This document shows positions 16,729 to 27,033 of a stretch of DNA of 64,000 bases, in pieces. The notes below the pieces were generated by a model. The model had not been told where the DNA came from, ran no database searches, and saw only the letters and a list, made by a program, of their open reading frames with translations. Within the stretch, counting starts at the first letter, position 1; each line of letters starts with the position of its first letter. The stretch comes from Pseudomonadota bacterium. Lineage in GTDB: Bacteria; Myxococcota; Myxococcia; Myxococcales; Myxococcaceae. A program made the position numbers and the translations under genes. Where the stretch lies: assembly GCA_023423535.1 (NCBI GenBank), contig JAFAFL010000100.1, forward strand, positions 20,900 through 84,899, written 5' to 3'.

Positions 16729-18648
16729 TCAAGGTGACAGCGCCCGTGCGAGTTCTGACTGGTAGGTGAGCGCGCCGTCGCGGCTGAGATGATGCGCATC
16801 GCGGTAGAGCGCGATCCCGTCATGCTCGACCGCGCAGTGCGGCCTGCACATCCATTCCGCTGGATCGACGACTCGCGCGCGGTCCGGCGAGAGGGCCGCG
16901 ACGGTCTCGTAGAAGCGGCGATGCCGCATGCGGTGGCTCTCGAGCGGCATTGGCAGCAGGTCTCGTCCGAGCTTCGACTGCAGAGCGAGCGCGAGTGGAA
17001 CGCTCTTGTCATAGACGGGCACCGGCCCCAGGAGCACAGTGGACACGCCTCCGCGAGAGAGGCGCTCGACCGTGTCGGTGAGCGCGGCGGGGGCGACCTC
17101 TCGCGAATCGCCTGTCGTGGGCGCTGCGAAGGTGAGTCTCGTCTTCCCTTCGAAGTACGAGCGCCAGTAGCCCACGAGCACCACCTGCTTCAGCTCCGGT
17201 GAGTTCTCGAGGAACTGGAGGATGCGCGCGTTGCGGTCGGTGCAGCCCGGTTTCGCGGCGAGCTCCACGCCGAGCAACGGAGGACACGCGGAGTTTGGAA
17301 GGAAGAGCGCGCGGCGTTGCTGTGCCGCGAGGAGTTCGTCGAGCGCAGGCGCCCACGCGAGCAAATGGCTGTCGCCCCACAGAAGCAGCGACGCGTCCAC
17401 GCTCTCGTCTCCGAGAGAGCACCACTCCGAAGGAGACCGAAGTGCGCGATCGTCGCACTCGACGAACGGAATGGTGGGCGCTCCCGCGCGGTCGTGGGCA
17501 AGCGCCCTGGCGTCGAAGCGGTGCGCGAAGCCGTTCTGCCGAAGGCCGAGGAGCGCGAAGGCGATGACCAGCGCCGACATCGCGGCAGCGCCTCCAAAGA
17601 CGCCGCGCCGTGTGAAGGCCGGGTTCGTCCGGAATGGTTGCTCGACGAATCGGTACGACAGCGTTGCCAGCGCAAAGGAGGCAACGAGCAGCGCCGGGAT
17701 CCATGGCTCAATCTCGTCCAGCCCGACCGCGAACCTGGTCAGAACGCTCAACGGCCAGTGCACGAGGTAGAGCGAGTAGGAGATCAGACCGACGAAGACG
17801 AGGGGCCGCAGCTGCAACGCGGAGCGTATGCGCGATGGGCCGGAGCCTCCCGCGTGGAGGAGGAGCACGGTCCCGAGGACCGGCGGCAGCGCGGCGAGGC
17901 CGGGAAAGCGCGTCTGCGAGGTGTACAGCGCAACCGGCAAGAGGATGCCCGCGAGACCGACGAGTGAGGCGATCTCGCGGCCTCTGGCGGAGGTGATCTC
18001 CGGCAACACCCCGCGCGCCAACAGTGCGCCAGCGACGAGTTCCCAAGCGCGGAACGGGGAGAGGAAGAACACCGCCACCTCGTGACCGGGCAGGAAGTGG
18101 ATGGCCCCGCCCAGCGAGGCGATCGCCACCATGCAGAGGCCCCCCGTGGCCCACCTCCGGGGCAGCCGAACCAACACCAGGAGCAGCACCGGATAGAGGA
18201 GGTAGAACTGCTCCTCGACCCCCAGCGACCAGGTGTGGAGAAGCGGGTTGAGCTTTGCGTCCGCGGCGAAGTATCCGGCCTGCAGTTCGCGCCAGAAGAA
18301 GAGGTTGGAGGAGAAGAGCACCGTCGCGAGGCTGCTCTTCAGCGTGGACGCGTAGATCGTCGGCGTGAGCAGCGCGTAGCCGCCCGCGAGGGTTGCGGCG
18401 ATCGTCACCACCACTGCCGGTGTCAGGCGCCTCAGTCGCCGTTCGAAGAAGCGCGCCCAGGAGAAGCGCCCCGTCTCATGTTCGCGCGAGATGATGCGGG
18501 TGATGAGGTAGCCGGAGATGACGAAGAAGACATCGACGCCCACGTAGCCGCCAGGCGCGAGACGTTCGGATAGATGGTGGAAGAGGACGGAGAGAACGGC
18601 GATTGCACGAAGGCCGTCGATGTCAGCGCGGTAGGAGTTCGCCTGCAT
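16729..18648 (-). CDS. Acyltransferase-3/SGNH fusion (OafA/YrhL-type)
   Basis: A 639-residue protein. Residues about 1-370 are an acyltransferase-3 membrane domain with ten or so helices. It has the opening RADIDGLRAIAV, FFVISGYLIT, HTWSLGVEEQFYLLYP with catalytic-type residues, and SYSLYLVHWP. A periplasmic SGNH domain follows, with the nucleophile block LLLWGDSHLLAW and the late DAHHLS His. Such enzymes O-acetylate surface glycans or peptidoglycan. The ATG at 18648 directly precedes the RADIDG motif. It interrupts the gcv gene order and its base composition looks slightly less GC-rich than its neighbours by eye, which would fit acquisition, but no mobile gene accompanies it. Confidence 0.92.
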   Translation of the reverse strand: MQANSYRADIDGLRAIAVLSVLFHHLSERLAPGGYVGVDVFFVISGYLITRIISREHETGRFSWARFFERRLRRLTPAVVVTIAATLAGGYALLTPTIYASTLKSSLATVLFSSNLFFWRELQAGYFAADAKLNPLLHTWSLGVEEQFYLLYPVLLLVLVRLPRRWATGGLCMVAIASLGGAIHFLPGHEVAVFFLSPFRAWELVAGALLARGVLPEITSARGREIASLVGLAGILLPVALYTSQTRFPGLAALPPVLGTVLLLHAGGSGPSRIRSALQLRPLVFVGLISYSLYLVHWPLSVLTRFAVGLDEIEPWIPALLVASFALATLSYRFVEQPFRTNPAFTRRGVFGGAAAMSALVIAFALLGLRQNGFAHRFDARALAHDRAGAPTIPFVECDDRALRSPSEWCSLGDESVDASLLLWGDSHLLAWAPALDELLAAQQRRALFLPNSACPPLLGVELAAKPGCTDRNARILQFLENSPELKQVVLVGYWRSYFEGKTRLTFAAPTTGDSREVAPAALTDTVERLSRGGVSTVLLGPVPVYDKSVPLALALQSKLGRDLLPMPLESHRMRHRRFYETVAALSPDRARVVDPAEWMCRPHCAVEHDGIALYRDAHHLSRDGALTYQSELARALSP

Positions 18649-18765
18649 TGTCCGGCGGCGTTGATACCACTTCCCGGGAATCCGGTGACGCGTGCCCGCC
18701 TGTCCCCCACCCGTGCAAGTCGCCGTGATGCAGCTTCCGCGAGCGCGTCCCACCTTGATCGCTGC

Positions 18766-19158
18766 ATGGAAACCCACAGCGAAGAGACGTTGGCGACGAT
18801 GATTCCGAGCAGGCACCTCGACGAGCCGGTGCGCGAGGTGGACCTGACGAAGGCGGCGCAGGAGGCATGGGCGGCGCTCGATCGCACCACGCCGGGCCAC
18901 ACCGCTCGCACCCTCATCAAGCGCCCGGAGCTGCGCGTGGTGCTGATGGTGCTGCGCAAGGGCGCGGTGATCCCCGAGCACACCGCGGAAGGCGACCTCA
19001 CCCTGCACGTGCTCAAGGGGCGCGTAGGCGTGCAGGTGGAGGGCGAGCACCGCCGGCTGCACGCGGGGCACATCCTCGCGATCGAGAAGCTGCGGCCGCA
19101 CGCGGTCGAGGCCTTCGAGGACAGCGAGGTACTGCTGAACCTCGGCTGGCCACCGTGA
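18766..19158 (+). CDS. Small cupin-domain protein
   Basis: A 130-residue single-cupin protein. The beta-barrel core shows VLRKGAVIPEHTAEGDLTLHVLKG followed by HAGHILAIEKLRPHAVEA. The first cupin motif is reduced: usual G-x5-H-x-H appears as GAVIPEHTAEG with one His, and the second motif has a His, so metal binding is possible but incomplete. Cytosolic, no signal peptide. It is divergent from the acyltransferase and 109 bp before gcvP. Function unknown. Confidence 0.8.
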   Translation: METHSEETLATMIPSRHLDEPVREVDLTKAAQEAWAALDRTTPGHTARTLIKRPELRVVLMVLRKGAVIPEHTAEGDLTLHVLKGRVGVQVEGEHRRLHAGHILAIEKLRPHAVEAFEDSEVLLNLGWPP

Positions 19159-19182
19159 GCTTCTCCGCGTGATGCGAGAAGC
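19159..19182 (+). terminator. Hairpin directly after cupin gene
   Basis: A perfect 7-bp stem GCTTCTC/GAGAAGC (19159-19165 and 19176-19182) with a 10-base loop begins at the base after the stop codon. It lacks a T-run, so it may be a weak or Rho-assisted terminator or an mRNA 3'-end stabiliser. It separates the cupin gene from gcvP. Confidence 0.35.
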
Positions 19183-19267
19183 CGCGCTGACGTGACGCAC
19201 AGCGGCGGGGCGGGCAGGGTGCCAGCCGGTGCTTGAAAGGGTGCCTCCCTCCGGTTAGGGAGCCGCC

Positions 19268-22150
<2,883 letters not shown>

Positions 22151-22165
22151 GCGCGGGGCATCGGG

Positions 22166-22188
22166 CGCTCACTCACGCAGGGTGAGCG
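22166..22188 (+). terminator. Hairpin after gcvP
   Basis: A 7-bp stem CGCTCAC/GTGAGCG (22166-22172, 22182-22188) with a 9-base loop starts 15 bp after the gcvP stop. There is no clear T-run. It is the only structure I see in the 125 bp between gcvP and the convergent nuclease gene. Confidence 0.3.
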
Positions 22189-22275
22189 TCCCCGCCGTTT
22201 ACGCGGAGTTGCAGCGCGCCGTGTTGAAGGCGGCGAAGAGCGTTTTCGCCGAGCCGGATGTGGCAGAGCTGCGGC

Positions 22276-23406
22276 CTACGCCTCAGTTCCCGTTGAATCA
22301 TCCAGCCCCAGTTGTTCGCGCAGCATCGCCAGCGTCGCGGGGTTCCGCAGCTTGCATGCGACCGCCTGATTGGCGAATGCGCCCCTGAACCACTTCGCCT
22401 CTTCAAGCGACACCGCGCGGCTCCATTCGATGCGCACCGCGTACTCCATCTTCTCCGGGTCGCTGGAACTCACGAGCCCGGGGAAGTGCTGCGCCAACGT
22501 CTGACCGTCTGCGAGCTTGAACTGCGCGGCCGGGACAGCCTCGGCGACCACCTTCCCAATGCCCACGTAACCGCGCCCACTCTGGTACGCCGCGACCGTC
22601 GAGCCGACCGCCAGCTTCCGTAAGGGACCGCTGTAGCGTGCTCCTCCGCCGGCGCTCAGGAAGCCGTGTTCCCGGCACTGCCGCCAGTCGCGCGCGTTCT
22701 GGTTGTCCATCCCGACGTTTACGAACCAGACGCCCGTCCAGTCCGGTCTTTCCGCCCGCTCGGCCCGCTCGCGTTGCTGCTTCTGCTTCACCCGGACGAG
22801 GTAGTCCTCCGCCTCCGGCAGGGGGATGACCTTCTGCACGTCTAGCAGCACGCGGCCGTTGTCCTGGTAGGGCTTGAGCCGCACGCAGGTGATGTCGAGA
22901 CCGTGGTCGTTGAGCCAAAGCACGGCCGAGGTGAGCTCTGGCGAGAAGTCCGCCGACGCCAGCACGATCCGTACGTCCTGCGCGAACTTCTCCTCCTCCG
23001 GCTCGTCCCAGTTCAGGTGATCGAGCAAGACCTGGCGGGCGTCGTCCTCCTTCCCGCGCAGTGCGAGATAATCTTCGAAGGCCGAGGCGACGCGTTCGAA
23101 CGTGAGGTTCGCCACCATGCCCGCGTATCGGAGCGCCTGCAGCTCCATGTGGCCGCCATCGTCGGTGCGCTTCAGCTCGATCACGACGAGGTTCGCCTGC
23201 TTGTCCACCCCCAGCAGGTCGATCCGTCGGCGGGAGTCCTCCCACTCCCCGAACTCCTCCGCCACGACGAGCACGTCGCGCACGATGATCTCGATCTGGT
23301 CGCGCAGCAGTCGCTGAAGGTCCTGCCGCTCCTTCAGGCCGGCTGCGCCGAACGACGTCGGCGTGATCGACCTCAACCCGTCCTTCCCGATTTCGAACAG
23401 CGCCAT
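22276..23406 (-). CDS. PD-(D/E)XK (NucS/DUF91-like) nuclease with C-terminal EVE/PUA-like domain
   Basis: A 376-residue protein. The N-terminal domain (about 1-130) has a PD-(D/E)XK core: D63 in RRIDLLGVD, E77-L-K79 in VVIELKR, and Q90 a helix further on, the NucS/DUF91 pattern. A middle helical region (130-215) contains a Lys/Arg/Glu-rich helix. The C-terminal domain (from about 221) has WFVNVG, DWRQCREHGFLSAGG and GRGYVGIGKV, matching the EVE/PUA-like fold known to read modified bases. The combination suggests a stand-alone modification-dependent restriction enzyme, but DNA or RNA specificity is not proven. The ATG at 23406 starts the conserved domain. It sits beside a gene remnant, with no helicase or methyltransferase partner nearby. 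Confidence 0.78.
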   Translation of the reverse strand: MALFEIGKDGLRSITPTSFGAAGLKERQDLQRLLRDQIEIIVRDVLVVAEEFGEWEDSRRRIDLLGVDKQANLVVIELKRTDDGGHMELQALRYAGMVANLTFERVASAFEDYLALRGKEDDARQVLLDHLNWDEPEEEKFAQDVRIVLASADFSPELTSAVLWLNDHGLDITCVRLKPYQDNGRVLLDVQKVIPLPEAEDYLVRVKQKQQRERAERAERPDWTGVWFVNVGMDNQNARDWRQCREHGFLSAGGGARYSGPLRKLAVGSTVAAYQSGRGYVGIGKVVAEAVPAAQFKLADGQTLAQHFPGLVSSSDPEKMEYAVRIEWSRAVSLEEAKWFRGAFANQAVACKLRNPATLAMLREQLGLDDSTGTEA

Positions 23407-23643
23407 AGACGTCCCCGTAGAAGGCTCTCTGAGAATCCTACAGCCCCAGCTGGCTCCGGCTGCTGATCGAAGTCCGTTCGGCGTGGCTGCCCCAAGACGA
23501 GCCGACCAGCGCGAGGACGAGAGGTTGCACCTGCGCAGCCGTGGCTCCGATGCGACAATCACGAAGCGTGCCGCGGAGGCCCTCACGGGCGCCCACACGC
23601 GCGAGGCCGAGTATTCACCGCCCCCGAATCGCGTAGGGACAGC

Positions 23644-23819
23644 GGAAACGAGAACCCCTTCGTGTACGCGGCAAAAGCGCACCCGCAACTTCGCGGACGA
23701 ACGGAAGATGTGCTGCTCGTCACCTACGCCACCAACAGCTTCCAGTTCTCCGAACTCTCACGGAGGAGGAGGGCGCGCTGACCCTGTACTGGCCTCGATT
23801 CGTGGAGCTGACGCTGGGG
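23644..23819 (+). pseudogene. Decayed C-terminal remnant of a DUF4185-like protein
   Basis: Between the nuclease gene and the TonB-like gene (a 437-bp gap), one plus-strand frame reads GNENPFVYAAKAHPQL and then DVLLVTYATNSFQFSEL before a stop. The next frame continues with LTEEEGALTLYWPRFVELTLG at 23757-23819. NPFVY-x-AK-x-HPEL, TY-x-TNSF and LYWPRF are C-terminal landmarks I associate with DUF4185 secreted proteins. A single-base frameshift near 23750-23760 therefore splits a former C-terminus of about 55 residues. The rest of the gene is missing, its place taken by the divergent nuclease start at 23406. The 240 bp upstream of the remnant shows nothing else I recognise apart from room for the nuclease promoter. 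Confidence 0.55.
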
Positions 23820-23843
23820 CACTCACGTGATCCCGGGTCTCCC

Positions 23844-25124
23844 TCACCGCGTCCGGAACACCCGCGCCCGGCCCACGCCGCCATCCATCTGGACGAAGAA
23901 CCCGAACTGGAAGCTGACGGCCGTCTCTCCGCCCACGAGCCCGGGCGGGGGATTGGGGAACGGCTGCGCGCGCTCGAAGGAGCGGACGGCCTCGAGGTCG
24001 AGGAAGTCGAGGCCGCTGCTCTTCGACACGAAGACGTCCTTCAGGCGCCCGTCGCGATCGATGGTGACGGTCAAGACGGTGTGCCGGTCGCGGCCGGCGT
24101 AGACGCTGCCGGTGGGATCCCGCCGCGCGAGCTCCGCGGAGGGATTCCACGTCATCCCCACGCTCTGCTTCACCCGGTTGAAGAACGACGCGTGCTTCCA
24201 CTCCTTCGTGGAGAGGAAGGTCCCGTCTCCCATCTCCTCATCGAGGTGATCGTTCGGCGCGCCGCCCACGACGTTGTCGAGCACGGTCAGCGACGGCATG
24301 AGGTTCAGCGGCCCGGGCTTCCCTGCGCGACCCTGCGAGGTCTCGGGGCTCTCTGACGGCGTCCCCGGCTGGATGCGCAGCCGGTTCGAATTCCCCTGCA
24401 GCGCGAGGCTCTCCTGACGGTTGGAGACGCTCGGACCCGCGCCCTTCTCGGTGGGCTTCGCGTCGAGCTTCACCTCGTCGCGCGCCTTCACGTCCGGCAC
24501 CTCCAGCGCGAGCTTCTGCTCCGCCGCCGGATCGAGCGGCCGGTCGTCGTCCCCGAGGCCATCGTTCCCTCCGCCGGAAGGCTCGGGGGTGACGGTGCCG
24601 CCGGAGGACTCGCTCTGCGGCGTGGTCGTCGTCGAGCGCGGCATCGCGTTGCGGTAGTGCGGCGTCTGCTCTTTTGCGCGCGTCTGCTTGTCCGCCCGGT
24701 TGTTCGTCTCGGCGATGTACTTCGCGTCCGGATCCGTCTCGCGATTGCCCGGCGCCACGTCCACCACCTGGCCGTCGGGACGCTCCTCCTTTTTTGGGGG
24801 CTTCGGAGGTGGCTTCGCCTGCGCGACCGGCTCCCGGGGAGAGGGCTTCACCTTCGACTCGTCGCCGCGGTTCTTCGCCCACTCCTCGGCGTTGATCGGC
24901 CGCATCGCCACCGCTTGCGGCTTCTTCACTCCAGCAGCGGCCGAGGGATCGAGCGGCGCGGGGCTCCTGAAGAGCCACCCAGCAACCGCGAGCAGCGCGA
25001 GAGCTGCGAACAGGAGCCCGTGCAGGCCGAAGGTGGCGAGCACCGCCCACACGACCGGGGGCGTCCGTCTCGCACGGCGCCGCCTCGGTGGCTGGGGAGG
25101 GGGAGGGCTGCCCACGGCGCCCAT
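23844..25124 (-). CDS. TonB-family C-terminal domain protein
   Basis: A 426-residue membrane-anchored protein. An Arg-rich cytoplasmic N-terminus is followed by one transmembrane helix (about 24-51), a long Pro/Lys/Glu-rich periplasmic spacer (about 55-290) and a C-terminal TonB-like domain. That domain carries HTVLTVTIDRDGRLKDVFVSKSSG, LDLEAVRSFERAQPFPNPP and VSFQFGFFV. The layout is that of TonB or TolA proteins that span the periplasm and transmit energy to outer-membrane partners. No ExbB or ExbD gene is adjacent, so the partner complex is unknown. The ATG at 25124 precedes the Pro/Arg N-terminus with a GGGGG-type ribosome site. Confidence 0.85.
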   Translation of the reverse strand: MGAVGSPPPPQPPRRRRARRTPPVVWAVLATFGLHGLLFAALALLAVAGWLFRSPAPLDPSAAAGVKKPQAVAMRPINAEEWAKNRGDESKVKPSPREPVAQAKPPPKPPKKEERPDGQVVDVAPGNRETDPDAKYIAETNNRADKQTRAKEQTPHYRNAMPRSTTTTPQSESSGGTVTPEPSGGGNDGLGDDDRPLDPAAEQKLALEVPDVKARDEVKLDAKPTEKGAGPSVSNRQESLALQGNSNRLRIQPGTPSESPETSQGRAGKPGPLNLMPSLTVLDNVVGGAPNDHLDEEMGDGTFLSTKEWKHASFFNRVKQSVGMTWNPSAELARRDPTGSVYAGRDRHTVLTVTIDRDGRLKDVFVSKSSGLDFLDLEAVRSFERAQPFPNPPPGLVGGETAVSFQFGFFVQMDGGVGRARVFRTR

Positions 25125-25224
25125 GATAACCCCCGCCCTTTCATCTGGCGGCCGAACGCTGCGCTCCGGACCGTGAGAAACGTCCGGTCGGCTGCCGGGC
25201 ACGACGCCTTCTCGGCGCGCCGCG

Positions 25225-25524
25225 CTACTTCTTGAACACCGCGAGCAGCTCCTGGACGGTCTTCACCAGCGAGGACACGGCGCGGACGAACTTGCTCGTC
25301 TTCTCGATGCCCTCGCTCGCGCGGTCCACCACCTCGTTCGCGCGGTCGATGACCTCGGCGGTCTTGTCGAGCGTGCGGCCGGCGCGGTCGAAGCGATCAC
25401 CCTGCGGATTGCCCACCGGCCCGTTCGACGAGGCGGCAGGGGCCGACACGGTGCGGGCGGCGACCGGGGCGGAGGTGCGGGCGACGGGGAGCGACTGGCG
25501 GGCGGCGATGTTCGAGACGGGCAT
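25225..25524 (-). CDS. Small hypothetical amphipathic-helix protein
   Basis: A 99-residue protein with no recognised family. The first 45 residues are Ala/Ser/Pro/Val-rich and probably disordered. Residues 46-99 are a continuous amphipathic helix with repeated D-R-A and E-x-x-D-R-A units (DKTAEVIDRANEVVDRASEG), reminiscent of late-embryogenesis or phasin-type helices. It has no Cys, Trp or signal peptide. A GAGGAG ribosome site 9-10 bases before the ATG at 25524 supports translation. It diverges from gnd with about 90 bp between starts. It may act as a membrane-surface or granule-associated helix; that is inference. Confidence 0.6.
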   Translation of the reverse strand: MPVSNIAARQSLPVARTSAPVAARTVSAPAASSNGPVGNPQGDRFDRAGRTLDKTAEVIDRANEVVDRASEGIEKTSKFVRAVSSLVKTVQELLAVFKK

Positions 25525-25614
25525 GGTGTGTGTTCTCCTCGAAGAGAGTTCTCTCACCGACCGAGAAACGGTTGCTTTGTAAGGACATTAGACACACCTT
25601 GCCCGGGGGCCTCT

Positions 25615-27018
25615 ATGACGGCGCAGGCGCAGCAGAGCGAGTCCGAAGCGGCGTTCGGGATCATCGGCATGGGGACGATGGGCTCGGCACTGGCGCAGAA
25701 CCTCTCCTCGCGCGGCGTCTCCGTGGCGGTGTGGGATCGCGATCCGGCGTTCCTCGTCCCCTTCGGCCGGCAGGCCTCGCCCACGCTGGAGGCGCTCGTC
25801 GCGAGGCTCCAGAGGCCACGCAAGCTGCTCCTGATGATCACCGCCGGCGCGCCGGTGGACGCGGTGACGGACGTGCTGCTGCCGATGCTCGATCGCGGCG
25901 ACGTGCTGATGGACGGCGGCAACTCACTCTTCCTCGACACGCAGCGGCGCGTGGCCGACGCGAGCAGACGCGGCATCCACTTCTGCGGCGTGGGCATCTC
26001 CGGCGGCGAGGAGGGCGCGCGTCACGGCGCGTCGCTGATGTTCGGCGGCACCGAAGAGGCGTGGGCGCTCGTGCAGCGAGAGCTGGAGCTCATGGCCGCG
26101 CAGGTGGAGGGCAGTCCCTGCGCCGCGCGCGTCGGCTCGGATGGCGCGGGTCACTTCGTGAAGACGGTGCACAACGGCATCGAGTACGCGGACCTGCAGC
26201 TGCTCGCGGAGACCTACGACCTCCTGCGCAAACGGGAGGGCCGCAGCGCATCGCAGATCGCCGATCTCTTCGACTCCTGGCGACAGGGACCGCTCTCCTC
26301 GTTCCTCCTCGACAACGCGGTGAGGGTGCTGCGGCGGGGCGATGACGAGACCGGAGGGCCGCTCGTCGATCAGGTGATGGATCGCGCGGCGCAGAAGGGG
26401 ACGGGGCGCTGGACGGTGGAGGCTGCACTGGCGCTGGGAGTTCCGGTGCCCTCGATCGCGCAGGCAGTGGACGCGCGGCTGATGTCGTCGAAGCGTGAGG
26501 AACGTCTCGGCGCGGCGAAGGTTCTCGGCGGACCACGACCGCCCACCGGCACCGAAGCGCCCCTCGATCCCCGCGACCTCCACGACGCGCTGCTCGGCGC
26601 GCGGATCGTCTCCTATGCGCAGGGCTTCGCGCTCATCTCCGCGGCTTCACGCGCGCACGGCTGGAACACGCCGCTCGAGGCCCTCGCGCGCATCTGGCGA
26701 GGCGGCTGCATCATCCGCTCGGTGTTGCTCGGGCCCATTCGCGACGCACTGCTCGCCGAGCCGGAGTTGCCGAACCTCCTGCTCGCTCCCGCGCTGCGCG
26801 ACGAGGTCCTCCGCTGCGAGCCCGGCTGGCGGCGCACGCTCGCGATGGGCGTGATGCACGGCGTCCCCATGCCGGTGCTCGGCGCGAGCCTCGCTTACTT
26901 CGATGCCTATCGAAGTGACTCGCTGCCGCAGAACCTCACCCAGGCGCAGCGGGACGCGTTCGGCGCGCACACCTACGAGCGCGTGGATCGCGAGGGCTCT
27001 CACCACACCGACTGGTGA
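25615..27018 (+). CDS. gnd: 6-phosphogluconate dehydrogenase, decarboxylating
   Basis: A 467-residue enzyme of the oxidative pentose phosphate pathway that makes ribulose-5-phosphate, CO2 and NADPH. The N-terminal dinucleotide fold has GIIGMGTMGSALAQN, and the active site has DGGNS, GVGISGGEEGARHG and FVKTVHNGIEYADLQ. The NADP-loop-equivalent GTGRWTV and the C-terminal RVDREGSHHTDW tail that reaches into the partner subunit are both present. Length is normal for the long-chain type. GGGGG precedes the ATG at 25615. It is convergent with the SpoIID gene (15 bp between stops). Confidence 0.96.
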   Translation: MTAQAQQSESEAAFGIIGMGTMGSALAQNLSSRGVSVAVWDRDPAFLVPFGRQASPTLEALVARLQRPRKLLLMITAGAPVDAVTDVLLPMLDRGDVLMDGGNSLFLDTQRRVADASRRGIHFCGVGISGGEEGARHGASLMFGGTEEAWALVQRELELMAAQVEGSPCAARVGSDGAGHFVKTVHNGIEYADLQLLAETYDLLRKREGRSASQIADLFDSWRQGPLSSFLLDNAVRVLRRGDDETGGPLVDQVMDRAAQKGTGRWTVEAALALGVPVPSIAQAVDARLMSSKREERLGAAKVLGGPRPPTGTEAPLDPRDLHDALLGARIVSYAQGFALISAASRAHGWNTPLEALARIWRGGCIIRSVLLGPIRDALLAEPELPNLLLAPALRDEVLRCEPGWRRTLAMGVMHGVPMPVLGASLAYFDAYRSDSLPQNLTQAQRDAFGAHTYERVDREGSHHTDW

Positions 27019-27033
27019 CCCAGCCCGCTCAGC

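Noticed and set aside
19159..19182. Strong intrinsic terminator
   Set aside because: The stem is good but there is no T-run, so it is listed only as a low-confidence hairpin.
22151..23843. Mobile element carrying the nuclease
   Set aside because: No transposase, terminal inverted repeats or target duplications were visible; only gene decay supports turnover.
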